From an uncultured Nitrosomonadales bacterium (GTDB lineage Bacteria > Pseudomonadota > Gammaproteobacteria > Burkholderiales > Methylophilaceae), in assembly GCA_913058475.1 (NCBI GenBank), contig CAJXQA010000011.1, positions 1 to 32,378 on the forward strand: a stretch of 32,378 nucleotides of DNA, in the 5' to 3' direction. The position numbers and the translations under genes are program-made. This document shows positions 8,250 through 15,813 of this stretch, one piece after another; within the stretch, counting starts at the first letter, position 1; each line of letters opens with the position of its first letter. The notes under the pieces are model-generated. The model did no database searches, was not told where the DNA came from, and was given only the letters and a program-made list of their open reading frames with translations.

Positions 8250-8582
8250 TTACCCTTCATTCTCTATTAATAATGCACGCTTATCTGTTTTTGTAGAAAA
8301 TTCTTCAGCCTCAGGTAATGGATCTTTTCTTGAGGTAATGATAGGCCATACCTTAGACAATCTTTCGTTGATTTCAATAAATTCTTGTTGATCTTCCGGT
8401 ACATCGTCATCAGCATAGATTGCCTCTACAGGGCATTCAGCTACGCACAATGTGCAATCAATACACTCCTCTGGGTCGATGGCTAAAAAATTGGGCCCCT
8501 CAACAAAACAATCTACGGGGCAGACATCGACACAGTCTGTATATTTACACTTAATACAACTTTGTGTTACTACGTACGTCAT
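8250..8582 (-). CDS. fdxA: 7Fe ferredoxin (FdxA/FdI type)
   Basis: Small electron carrier of 110 residues, closely like Azotobacter ferredoxin I. The N-terminal cysteines C9, C12, C17, C21 and C25 ([18 protein letters not shown]) and C40, C43, C46, C50 ([12 protein letters not shown]) fit one [3Fe-4S] and one [4Fe-4S] cluster. The conserved tail [20 protein letters not shown] is typical of this group. It lies 47 bp downstream of cysN on the same strand. Since no flavoprotein CysJ is present in the window, it is a reasonable candidate electron donor for the sulfite reductase CysI (inference from position only). General redox or iron-sulfur housekeeping roles are equally possible. Confidence 0.93.
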   Translation of the reverse strand: MTYVVTQSCIKCKYTDCVDVCPVDCFVEGPNFLAIDPEECIDCTLCVAECPVEAIYADDDVPEDQQEFIEINERLSKVWPIITSRKDPLPEAEEFSTKTDKRALLIENEG

Positions 8583-8629
8583 TTTTTTTTCCTTTTACTT
8601 AATGTTGAATTTTAAATTATTTTTTTAAA

Positions 8630-9919
8630 CTATTCTATGGACTCAATCATGCCTGCGCCAACTGTATGAAAGGTTGTTTCATCAATAATAATGAAACAAC
8701 CTGTGCTTCTATTTTGCGAGTACAGATCAATAATTAGGGGCTGGGCTAACTTAAAAGAAATATTAGCAATATCGTTAGTTTGAAGTTCGATAGCTTGTTC
8801 TGTCTCTAAAGTATTAATATTAATTTTGTAATTGATACTTGAAATTTTTGCTTTAGATAATCTTGTAGTATGCATAATCAAATAGGTTCTGTTTAATGTT
8901 AAGTTTGATTCAGATAGCCAACAAACGTTCGCTGTAAAACTTTTAGAGCCCTTTAAGATATCTTCTTTTTGAACAAGCATATCTCCTCTAGAAATATCAA
9001 TTTCATCATTTAGTGATACGGTCACAGATTGTTCATAAGTTGCCTCAGAAATAAGTTTCTCCCCAATGCGAATTTCTTTGACACTTGATTCATGGCCTGA
9101 TGGAAGAACTTTTATTTTATCGTTTATTTTTAATAAGCCAGACTCAATTCTTCCCATAAAGGCCCTAAAATCATGCAGATCTTCGTTCGTTGAATCTCTT
9201 GGACGACAAACATACTGAACTGGGAGTCTTAATTGTGTATTTTTTGTTTTTTCTGATGTATCAACAGTTTCAAGAGTTTCTAAAAGTGTTGAGCCTTTGT
9301 ACCAATTTAATGATTGGCCTCTATCTACAATCATATCTCCATTGAGAGCTGACATAGGAATAAAATCAATATTAACCTCAGGCTGATTTAATTTAATTGC
9401 TGATGCAAATGAATTGTATTCTTCGCATATAGCTTTATATTCACTCTCATTATAATTAACTAAATCCATTTTATTGATTGCAACAATAATATGTTTAATC
9501 CCAACAAGCTTTGTTAGATAGGAATGTCTTCTGGTTTGGGTAAGCATGCCTTTTCTGGCGTCAATAAGGATAATTGCAAGCTGAGCAGTTGAAGCTGCGG
9601 TAACCATATTTCTTGTATATTGCTCATGTCCAGGCGCGTCAGCAATGATATATTTTCTTGTACCAGTACTAAAATATCGATAGGCCACATCAATAGTTAT
9701 TCCTTGCTCTCTTTCAGCCTGAAGACCATCTGTGATCAATGATAAATCAAGCGCAGTCATGCCCTTCTTCTTTGAGGTCTTCTCAATTTGACTCAAAGTA
9801 TCTGTTAAGATGGTTTTAGTATCATAGAGTAGCCTACCTATAAGCGTACTTTTACCATCATCAACACTGCCACAAGTCATAAACCTTAAAACCGTATTAT
9901 TTTTATTCGTATCGTTCAT
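8630..9919 (-). CDS. cysN: Sulfate adenylyltransferase GTPase subunit CysN
   Basis: GTPase subunit of ATP sulfurylase; GTP hydrolysis drives CysD to form adenosine 5'-phosphosulfate (APS) from sulfate and ATP. The 429 residues are EF-Tu-like: G1 GSVDDGKS (17-24), the ITIDVAYRYF switch, G3 DAPGH, G4 NKMD and G5 SAL, followed by two beta-barrel domains. The length is that of stand-alone CysN; there is no C-terminal APS kinase (CysC) fusion as seen in NodQ-type proteins. The ATG overlaps the stop codon of cysD by one base (TAATG), indicating translational coupling of the two subunits. Confidence 0.96.
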   Translation of the reverse strand: MNDTNKNNTVLRFMTCGSVDDGKSTLIGRLLYDTKTILTDTLSQIEKTSKKKGMTALDLSLITDGLQAEREQGITIDVAYRYFSTGTRKYIIADAPGHEQYTRNMVTAASTAQLAIILIDARKGMLTQTRRHSYLTKLVGIKHIIVAINKMDLVNYNESEYKAICEEYNSFASAIKLNQPEVNIDFIPMSALNGDMIVDRGQSLNWYKGSTLLETLETVDTSEKTKNTQLRLPVQYVCRPRDSTNEDLHDFRAFMGRIESGLLKINDKIKVLPSGHESSVKEIRIGEKLISEATYEQSVTVSLNDEIDISRGDMLVQKEDILKGSKSFTANVCWLSESNLTLNRTYLIMHTTRLSKAKISSINYKININTLETEQAIELQTNDIANISFKLAQPLIIDLYSQNRSTGCFIIIDETTFHTVGAGMIESIE

Positions 9920-10824
9920 TAGAAATAACCTTCTTTTTTTCTTTGCTCCATAGAGGCTTCTGACACTTGGTCATCTAAACGAGTTTCACCCCTTTCTGTA
10001 ATGACTGTTGAAGCAGTTTCCATAATTATTTTTTCAATTGAATCTGCGGAGCTTGCAACAGGTGCTGTACAAGTGATGTCGCCCACAGTTCTAAATCGAA
10101 CCATCATATTCTCTATTTTTTCATCTGGAGTAGGGGGAGTAACCTCGGTAATGGGAACAATGGCTCCATTTCTTTTTACAATATCTCTTTCATGAGCAAA
10201 GTAGATACTGGGAAGCTCTAAACTTTCTCTTTCGATATATTGCCAAACATCCATCTCGGTCCAATTGGAAATTGGAAAAGACCTAATGTTTTCACCTTTA
10301 TGCACTTTTGCGTTATATAAATTCCATAATTCTGGACGTTGATTTTTCGGATCCCACTGCCCAAATTCGTCACGAAAACTCATAATTCTTTCTTTCGCTC
10401 TCGCTTTCTCCTCATCTCTTCTTGCACCTCCAATGCAGCAGTCAAATTCATTTTCTTCAATAGCTTCAAGTAAGGTAATTGATTGATATTTGTTTCTTGG
10501 CTCGTCTGGCGTCTTTAAGACAACCGTGCCTTTTCTCATAGAATCTTCTAGTGATGCAACTATTAATCTCTCACCAAGTTCTTTAGTTTTTTTATCTCGA
10601 AAGTTAATTACCTCAGGATAGTTATGGCCTGTATCAATATGCATAAGAGGAAAAGGAAATCTACCTGGTCTAAAAGCTTTTTCCGCAATTCTAAGTAGAC
10701 ATAGGGAATCTTTTCCACCTGAGAAAAGTAGAACAGGATTTGAGCATTGCCCAGCCACCTCTCTCATAATGTGAATTGCTTCTGACTCAAGCCAGTCAAG
10801 GTGACTCAGTTTATTTTTCATCAT
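9919..10824 (-). CDS. cysD: Sulfate adenylyltransferase subunit CysD
   Basis: Catalytic subunit of ATP sulfurylase, forming APS from sulfate and ATP together with CysN. The 301 residues match the family length. It has the PP-loop SGGKDS (35-40), HIDTGHNYPEVI, the GGARRDEEKARAKER motif and the Arg-rich FPISNWTEMDVWQYI region. The first of two adjacent ATG codons overlaps the cysH stop (ATGA), and either Met could be used. It sits inside the tightly overlapping cysI-DUF934-cysH-cysD-cysN array. Confidence 0.97.
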   Translation of the reverse strand: MMKNKLSHLDWLESEAIHIMREVAGQCSNPVLLFSGGKDSLCLLRIAEKAFRPGRFPFPLMHIDTGHNYPEVINFRDKKTKELGERLIVASLEDSMRKGTVVLKTPDEPRNKYQSITLLEAIEENEFDCCIGGARRDEEKARAKERIMSFRDEFGQWDPKNQRPELWNLYNAKVHKGENIRSFPISNWTEMDVWQYIERESLELPSIYFAHERDIVKRNGAIVPITEVTPPTPDEKIENMMVRFRTVGDITCTAPVASSADSIEKIIMETASTVITERGETRLDDQVSEASMEQRKKEGYF

Positions 10825-11447
10825 TTACCCTCTAGGTTATGAAGTCCACATTCACGCTTTTCATCCACCTTTGTGGGGTCAAAATAATCGTGTTCATTCA
10901 CCAAGTTATATTTTTCCATGTATGCATCTAGGTTAGTGTCTGTCCAATAATAAAAAGGACTGATTTTTAAAAGACCAGTTTCAGTTTTATTAAAAATATC
11001 TAATTCATCTCGAAAGGCAGTTTGACCTTTCCTTAGGTTTGTAACCCATAGATCTGGCTTAATTTCAGCCATCGCCCTTCTAAATGGTTCTAGTTTAACT
11101 TGTTCAGTAAACTCTTTGTGGCGGGGATCATTAATTTCAGGCATTTTACCCATTACAGCCTCCCTGAAGGCCGCTGTATGTTTTGGTATATATAATTTTA
11201 TATTTAAATCTAATTCTTTAATAATTTTTTCAGCATACAAATAAGTGGCGCGTGTGTTGTAACCTGAATCACACCAAATAACCTTTAAATTTGGCATGAG
11301 GCAAGTGCACAAATGAAGAATCGCAACTTCGTAAGGTCTAAAATTTGTTGTGATAATAGGATTTTTAGTCTCATTAAATGCCCACCTTATAATTTCTTCA
11401 GGCGTACTTTGACTAAAGTCTTTATTTAATTTTTTCAAATCACTCAT
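10821..11447 (-). CDS. cysH: Phosphoadenylyl-sulfate (PAPS) reductase-like protein CysH, short form
   Basis: Reduces an activated sulfate (PAPS or APS) to sulfite. The C-terminal KRECGLH motif holds the catalytic cysteine (C200), and WVTNLRKGQTAFRD matches the family's LRxxQS region. At 208 residues it is shorter than the roughly 240-residue E. coli enzyme, and the nucleotide-binding segment (TTNFRPYEVAILHL, CDSGYNT) is diverged from the usual SSSFG and TDTGY. The double-cysteine motif that binds the [4Fe-4S] cluster of APS reductases is absent: the aligned place reads VKLEPFRRAM, as in PAPS-type enzymes. PAPS use would need an APS kinase (CysC), which is not in this window. The reductase role is secure from the ECGLH motif and the operon; the substrate is not. 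Confidence 0.88.
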   Translation of the reverse strand: MSDLKKLNKDFSQSTPEEIIRWAFNETKNPIITTNFRPYEVAILHLCTCLMPNLKVIWCDSGYNTRATYLYAEKIIKELDLNIKLYIPKHTAAFREAVMGKMPEINDPRHKEFTEQVKLEPFRRAMAEIKPDLWVTNLRKGQTAFRDELDIFNKTETGLLKISPFYYWTDTNLDAYMEKYNLVNEHDYFDPTKVDEKRECGLHNLEGK

Positions 11448-12046
11448 CTTTTAATTATTTTCCAGGCAGGTTGTTTTTGATCAACAGCACCTTGATATGG
11501 TGTGGTGAAATCGTTCAGACCCAATAAGGCATCTTTAGCATCTCTATCTTCCCTGATATGAAAGCTATTAAAGCCAGACCTTTTAAGAAAAAAAAGTTGG
11601 TCTCTTAAAACGTCACCAATCGCTCTTAGTTCGTTTTTATATTTATATTTCAACCTCAAAAGATTACCAATGGAAAAAATTCTACCGTCAGCAAATTTTT
11701 TTACTCTTACCGAGATTAAGGGTAATAGATTTATATCATTGATTTCATTAATAAAGCTATCAATCTCCTCGTGTGTTTCCATCCATATGCCAATTTCTTG
11801 CTTTGATATTCTATTTTTTAAATCTTTTTGATGATGTAAAAAAACGCCTACTGGTAATATAACTTTTCCATTCTTAGAAAATATTGTATTTTCGATTTGT
11901 TCATTTGTAAGTGAACCCTCCCCAGTTAGTTTAAACATAACAACTTTGCCAGCTTGTTTTTTAACTTCTTCGTCAGCTTTAGGTGGCATTACCAATTGCC
12001 ACTCATCATCCACAATACTATTATTTATAATTAATTGAGAGCTCAT
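11444..12046 (-). CDS. DUF934 protein of the sulfate-assimilation operon
   Basis: A 200-residue DUF934 family protein, regularly found between cysI and cysH in beta- and alphaproteobacteria and sometimes called a putative oxidoreductase subunit of sulfite reduction. The conserved region runs from VILPVGVFL through RDQLFFLKRSGFNSFHIREDRDAKDALLGLNDFTTPYQG near the C terminus. No cofactor motif or membrane segment is visible. Start and stop overlap both neighbours by four bases (ATGA), so its amount is tied to CysI and CysH. The biochemical function is not established; a supporting role in sulfite reduction is inferred from the constant gene order. Confidence 0.85.
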   Translation of the reverse strand: MSSQLIINNSIVDDEWQLVMPPKADEEVKKQAGKVVMFKLTGEGSLTNEQIENTIFSKNGKVILPVGVFLHHQKDLKNRISKQEIGIWMETHEEIDSFINEINDINLLPLISVRVKKFADGRIFSIGNLLRLKYKYKNELRAIGDVLRDQLFFLKRSGFNSFHIREDRDAKDALLGLNDFTTPYQGAVDQKQPAWKIIKR

Positions 12047-13701
12047 GTTTTCTTTTCCTTCTTCCCGTATACCGCTTCCTTAAAAGGCTGAAGTCCAATC
12101 CTTGAAACACAATCAATAAAAATTTCATCTAGATGTCGATGCTTGATAAAAGTAGATATAATTTTTTTTATTACTCCTGGTAATTCCTCTTCAGAAAAAG
12201 AAGGCCCAATAACTTTACCAATACTTGCGAAGTTACCTTGATTACCACCTAAGGTTAACTGATACCATTCACTTCCATCTTTATCGACTCCTAAAATACC
12301 AATGTGCCCTACATGGTGATGCCCACAAGCATTCATACAACCTGAAATATTTAAATTTATTTCACCTATATCATGAAGGTAATCCATATCATCAAAGAGA
12401 TCTTGAATAGAATTAGCTATTGGGATACTTTTGGCATTCGCTAGTGAACAAAAATCTCCGCCTGGGCAACATATAATATCAGTTAGTAAGCCAACATTTG
12501 GGGTTGTTAGTTTTTGAACTTTAGCTTTTTCCCAAAGCTCATAAAGCTTATCTTCTAAAACATCAGCTAAGATTAAATTTTGTTCATGCGAAACACGAAT
12601 TTCACCAAAGCTATATTGATCTGCAAGCGAAGCAACAGCTCTCATTTGATCTGCTGTCGCATCACCTGGAGCCTGCTTATTACTTTTGAGTGATAGAGTC
12701 ACTGACCTGTAACCTTCTTTTTTATGGCTATGGGTACACCTCGACAACCACTGCGAAAAAGATTTATTTGTTACGTGTTTTTTTAGATCATTTTGTTTGT
12801 TATTTTTATAGTTTGGCTCAGAAAAGAAAGCTTTTATTCTATTAATTTCTGAAATATCTATAGTGTTGGGACCATCTTTAATTGATGCCCATTCCCTTTC
12901 AACTAATTCTTTAAATTTTTCAATACCAAGCGCTTTTACTAAAATCTTAATCCTTGCTTTATACATATTATCTCTTCGACCATAGAGATTGTAGACACGA
13001 AGAATTGCTTCGCTATAGGTAAGAATATGTTTCCAGGATAAGTTTTCTTTAATAACTGAGCCTAAAATTGGAGTTCGGCCGAGTCCTCCACCAACCCAAA
13101 CTTTAATAGCCATTTCATTATCCTTATCGGAGAAAATTTCAAGGCCAATATCGTGAGCTTGAACAATTGCACGATCCCTTGATGAGCCTGTAATTGCTAT
13201 CTTAAATTTCCTTGGGAGAAGTGCAAACTCAGGATGAAAGGTACTCCACTGTCTGATGATTTCTGCTAAATATCGAGGATCAATTATTTCGTCTGGCGTA
13301 ACTCCAGAAAATTGGTCAGTCGTAATATTTCTGATGCAGTTGCCAGAAGTTTGAATTGCATGCATTTCAACGGTGGCAAGTTCTTTTAAAATTTGAGGCG
13401 TATCCTCTAATTTGGGCCAATTAAATTGAATGTTTTGTCGTGTACTAAAATGACCATAACCACGATCATATTTATCAGAGATATCAGCGAGCTTATTTAA
13501 TTGCGTCGAAGACAATAGTCCATAGGGGACTGCTACTCTGAGCATTGGCGCATGTCTTTGGATATAAAGACCATTTTGAAGCCGAAGGGGTCTAAACTCT
13601 TCCTCAGTCAATTCTTTATTTAAAAAACGGGTAAGTTGGCCCTTGTATTGAGCCACCCTTTCATCTACCAAGCTTTGATCTAATAAATCATATTTATACA
13701 T
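12043..13701 (-). CDS. cysI: Sulfite reductase haemoprotein CysI
   Basis: Six-electron reduction of sulfite to sulfide using a coupled sirohaem and [4Fe-4S] centre. The 552 residues contain the duplicated ferrite-like domains of the nitrite/sulfite reductase family. The cluster ligands are C412 and C418 (CPGGDFC) and C455 and C459 (CMNAC); the last also bridges to sirohaem. The anion-binding regions include HFSTRQNIQFNW and TSGNCIRNITTDQ. No cysJ flavoprotein is next to it, so electrons probably come from a ferredoxin or an unlinked reductase. The gene overlaps DUF934 by four bases and the upstream permease gene by eight. Confidence 0.95.
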   Translation of the reverse strand: MYKYDLLDQSLVDERVAQYKGQLTRFLNKELTEEEFRPLRLQNGLYIQRHAPMLRVAVPYGLLSSTQLNKLADISDKYDRGYGHFSTRQNIQFNWPKLEDTPQILKELATVEMHAIQTSGNCIRNITTDQFSGVTPDEIIDPRYLAEIIRQWSTFHPEFALLPRKFKIAITGSSRDRAIVQAHDIGLEIFSDKDNEMAIKVWVGGGLGRTPILGSVIKENLSWKHILTYSEAILRVYNLYGRRDNMYKARIKILVKALGIEKFKELVEREWASIKDGPNTIDISEINRIKAFFSEPNYKNNKQNDLKKHVTNKSFSQWLSRCTHSHKKEGYRSVTLSLKSNKQAPGDATADQMRAVASLADQYSFGEIRVSHEQNLILADVLEDKLYELWEKAKVQKLTTPNVGLLTDIICCPGGDFCSLANAKSIPIANSIQDLFDDMDYLHDIGEINLNISGCMNACGHHHVGHIGILGVDKDGSEWYQLTLGGNQGNFASIGKVIGPSFSEEELPGVIKKIISTFIKHRHLDEIFIDCVSRIGLQPFKEAVYGKKEKKT

Positions 13702-14476
13702 AGTTAACCTTAAATATTAATTGCACACCCACCACAAATAGGATTATAACCAATATAAATCGTAAAAATTTTTCATCTATTCTTGCACTCAACTTACTAC
13801 CCACCAAGACACCAGGAACTGAACCAATCAACAAGGCCATTAATAAATTTATATCGACTGTGCCTAAATTAAAATGGCCGATCCCAGCAAAAAGAGTTAA
13901 GGGTACAGCATGGGCAATATCAGTCCCAATAATCTTTCTAAGTTGTATTTTAGGATAGAGTAACAGTAAAGCGGTTATCCCAATTGCACCAGCACCGACA
14001 GAAGTCAATGTAACAACTGCTCCTAAAAAAATACCTAAGATCACGGTTAGTATGTTTATGTTTAAACTTGTTTTTAATTTCTGTTTTACTGATTTTTTAA
14101 TAATAATTGACTGAAATAAAACGGCTATTGAAGTTAAAATCAGCGCTATACCAAGTGATGTATTTATTATTTGTACATTTTGAAGTGAATACAGATCAAT
14201 ATCTTTAAGATAATGAGTTACGAGGTATGATGCAGGGAGGCTGCCTACAAGTAAATTTCTGACAATCTTCCAGTCAACATGACCGAGTTTATGGTGAGAA
14301 ACAGCCCCTGCAGATTTAGTAATTGCTGCGTACAAAAGGTCGGTCCCAACAGCAACGGCTGTAGGAAATTTAAAAAATAATACAAGCAATGGTGTCATGA
14401 GTGATCCACCACCCACGCCAGTTAACCCCACAAGGGTCCCAACTACAAAACCAGAAATAATATATTCAAAAATCAC
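13694..14476 (-). CDS. TauE/SafE family permease, probable sulfate/sulfite transporter
   Basis: Integral membrane protein of 260 residues with about eight hydrophobic segments. The duplicated TauE/SafE signature is visible: GFVVGTLVGLTGVGGGSLMTPLL near the N terminus and LGAVVTLTSVGAGAIG in the second half. Members move sulfite, sulfoacetate, sulfate or other sulfur anions. As first gene of the cys operon, overlapping cysI by eight bases, it most likely imports sulfate or exports excess sulfite; the direction cannot be told from sequence. No ABC-type sulfate importer (cysTWA) is present in the window, which slightly favours uptake. The start lies 101 bp from the divergent cysB. Confidence 0.88.
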   Translation of the reverse strand: MIFEYIISGFVVGTLVGLTGVGGGSLMTPLLVLFFKFPTAVAVGTDLLYAAITKSAGAVSHHKLGHVDWKIVRNLLVGSLPASYLVTHYLKDIDLYSLQNVQIINTSLGIALILTSIAVLFQSIIIKKSVKQKLKTSLNINILTVILGIFLGAVVTLTSVGAGAIGITALLLLYPKIQLRKIIGTDIAHAVPLTLFAGIGHFNLGTVDINLLMALLIGSVPGVLVGSKLSARIDEKFLRFILVIILFVVGVQLIFKVNYV

Positions 14477-14577
14477 GATAAATGAATTGAAGAAAATTTA
14501 ATAAATTACATGCAATATAACAGTTTTTGATATACCATTAAATAATAATAAATTCTATTTATATAACTTTTAAGTAT
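14477..14577. promoter_or_regulatory. Divergent control region between cysB and the cys operon
   Basis: This 101-bp, very AT-rich gap separates two divergent starts, so it must hold promoters for both. The layout (LysR-type regulator divergent from its target operon) is the classical one for CysB regulation. A-tract and TATA-like stretches are present (for example TTGATA at 14527-14532 and TATAAC at 14562-14567), but I cannot assign a CysB site or a single convincing sigma-70 pair. No Shine-Dalgarno is evident before cysB. Confidence 0.4.
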
Positions 14578-15513
14578 ATGAAATTACAACAACTTAGATG
14601 CATTTTTCAAATTGTTCAATCAGATTTTAATATCTCAAAAGCATCAGAAGCACTAAATACCTCGCAACCAGGGGTAAGTAAGCAGATTAAGCTCTTTGAG
14701 AATGAAATTGGTATTCTAATTTTCCAAAGAAATGGCAAGAGGCTCATTGGTTTAACTGAGCCAGGGGAAGCGGTGCTGAATTCTATAGAAGCAATACTTC
14801 TGGAGTCTAACAACATAAAGGTTATTTCAGAGGAATTTATAGAAAAAGATCAAGGTACTTTTACAATTGCTACAACCCATACCCAAGCAAGATACAAACT
14901 ACCAATGGTTGTTGAGGAATTTGTAAAAAAATATCCAAAAATTAATTTGAATATCCACCAAGGGAATCCATCGCAAGTTACTGATCAGATCATTAGTGGT
15001 GCGGCAGATGTGGGTATTGCTACCGAGTCTATAAATCTAAGTGAGAATATATACACTATCCCCTGTTACCAATGGAATCGTTGCATAGTGATGCCAAAAA
15101 ATCACCCATTGACAAAAGTAAGGAATATCACTTTGGAAGATTTAGCCGCTTACCCTATGATTACTTATGACTACGCGTTCACTGGTAGTACAATTGTTTC
15201 TGAGGTTTTTAAAAATGCAAATATTGAACCAAACATAATGCTGACTGCTATTGATGCTGATGTCATTAAAACGTATGTTAGCCTAAATATGGGTATAGGA
15301 TTAATTGCTGAAATGGCCTATGACTCAACTAAGGATAATCCAATGGTCAGTAAAGATGTTAGTCATTTATTTCCACTTAGTACGACGTATATCGGTATAA
15401 GGCGAGATAATTTTTTAAGAAAATATACCTCTGACTTTATACAAATGTTTATTCCACAAACAAGTGAAAAAGAACTAAAACAAATCTTGAATAAAAGGCA
15501 TCCTAAATTATAG
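14578..15513 (+). CDS. cysB: LysR-type regulator of sulfur assimilation, CysB family
   Basis: Transcription factor of 311 residues with an N-terminal winged helix-turn-helix (about 1-60; ISKASEALNTSQPGVSKQIKLFENEIG) and a C-terminal periplasmic-binding-protein-like effector domain. The CysB/Cbl subgroup signature at the start of the effector domain (IATTHTQARYKLP, with the Thr and Gln residues that bind sulfate or O-acetylserine) is clear, as is GNPSQVTDQIISGAADVGIATE. It lies divergent to the tauE-cysI-...-cysN operon, which it presumably activates when sulfur is limiting. The start chosen gives the normal N terminus (MKLQQLRCIFQIVQ). The leader appears short and has no obvious ribosome-binding site. 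Confidence 0.93.
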   Translation: MKLQQLRCIFQIVQSDFNISKASEALNTSQPGVSKQIKLFENEIGILIFQRNGKRLIGLTEPGEAVLNSIEAILLESNNIKVISEEFIEKDQGTFTIATTHTQARYKLPMVVEEFVKKYPKINLNIHQGNPSQVTDQIISGAADVGIATESINLSENIYTIPCYQWNRCIVMPKNHPLTKVRNITLEDLAAYPMITYDYAFTGSTIVSEVFKNANIEPNIMLTAIDADVIKTYVSLNMGIGLIAEMAYDSTKDNPMVSKDVSHLFPLSTTYIGIRRDNFLRKYTSDFIQMFIPQTSEKELKQILNKRHPKL

Positions 15514-15549
15514 AAATTAAGCTAACACGAGGTTTTATTAAAAAAAATA

Positions 15550-15563
15550 TTGTTTATAAACAA
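15550..15563. promoter_or_regulatory. 14-bp perfect palindrome, possible operator upstream of the fhs promoter
   Basis: TTGTTTATAAACAA is a perfect dyad. Its centre lies about 20 bp upstream of the proposed -35 box, roughly position -55 from the expected transcription start, a usual place for an activator. It is all A/T except one G/C pair on each arm, so a chance match is possible. It lacks a following T tract on the plus strand, so I do not read it as the cysB terminator. Confidence 0.35.
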
Positions 15564-15575
15564 CTAGTTACACTA

Positions 15576-15604
15576 TTGATGAATCTCAATTAATCCTATA
15601 TACT
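15576..15604 (+). promoter_or_regulatory. Sigma-70-like promoter for fhs
   Basis: TTGATG (15576-15581) and TATACT (15599-15604) are separated by 17 bp and match the -35 and -10 consensus at 4/6 and 5/6 positions. The expected start of transcription is near 15611, which leaves a leader of about 200 nt before fhs. Confidence 0.5.
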
Positions 15605-15655
15605 AATGTTAAGATCGTTCACATAACATTATCCATTGTTAACTACGGTCAATGT

Positions 15656-15706
15656 AATTCATGACCAAAAGTCTTCTAAAAAACAATTCATGACCAAAAG
15701 TCTTCT
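15656..15706 (+). repeat. Pair of identical 22-bp direct repeats in the fhs leader
   Basis: Two exact copies (15656-15677 and 15685-15706) start 29 bp apart and share the core ATGACCAAAAGTCTTCT, with seven unrelated A-rich bases between them. They are downstream of the proposed promoter, so they are probably transcribed. I saw no third copy elsewhere in the window. Their role is unknown; protein binding to DNA or RNA is possible. Confidence 0.85.
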
Positions 15707-15732
15707 TGTTTTAAAACCTGATAATTAAATCT

Positions 15733-15768
15733 CGTTTAATCAAATAAATGATTTAACGGTATTTATTT
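15733..15768 (+). promoter_or_regulatory. Two mutually exclusive hairpins upstream of fhs
   Basis: CGTTTAATC (15733-15741) can pair with GATTTAACG (15750-15758) in eight of nine positions, leaving AAATAAAT as the loop. That loop (15742-15749) is also perfectly complementary to ATTTATTT (15761-15768), and the second hairpin would break the first. Alternative pairing is a mark of regulatory leaders, but the segment is AT-rich and could do this by chance. Confidence 0.3.
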
Positions 15769-15813
15769 AATTGTCACTTTTTATTTAAACAATTTAAGGA
15801 ATACAATAATATT

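Larger units (their letters stand above)
15514..15813. other. 300-bp non-coding region before fhs, rich in repeats and inverted repeats
   Basis: No credible gene on either strand. In order it holds a 14-bp palindrome (15550-15563), a good sigma-70-like promoter (15576-15604), a 7-bp inverted repeat AATGTTA/TAACATT (15605-15611 and 15624-15630), a 5-bp inverted repeat GGTCA/TGACC (15647-15651 and 15662-15666), two identical 22-bp direct repeats (15656-15677 and 15685-15706), and competing hairpins at 15733-15768. If the promoter is right, fhs has a leader of about 200 nt, unusually long for this compact genome. Confidence 0.7.

Noticed and set aside
10821..11447. CysH as an iron-sulfur APS reductase
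   Set aside because: The required cysteine pair ahead of the family's Pro-Leu/Arg motif is missing; only the catalytic C-terminal cysteine of the set is present.
15550..15563. Palindrome as the cysB terminator
   Set aside because: It is almost all A/T, gives a weak stem with no proper loop, and has no T tract downstream on the plus strand.
15656..15706. Direct repeats as a CRISPR array
   Set aside because: Only two copies with a 7-bp spacer and no cas genes in the window.
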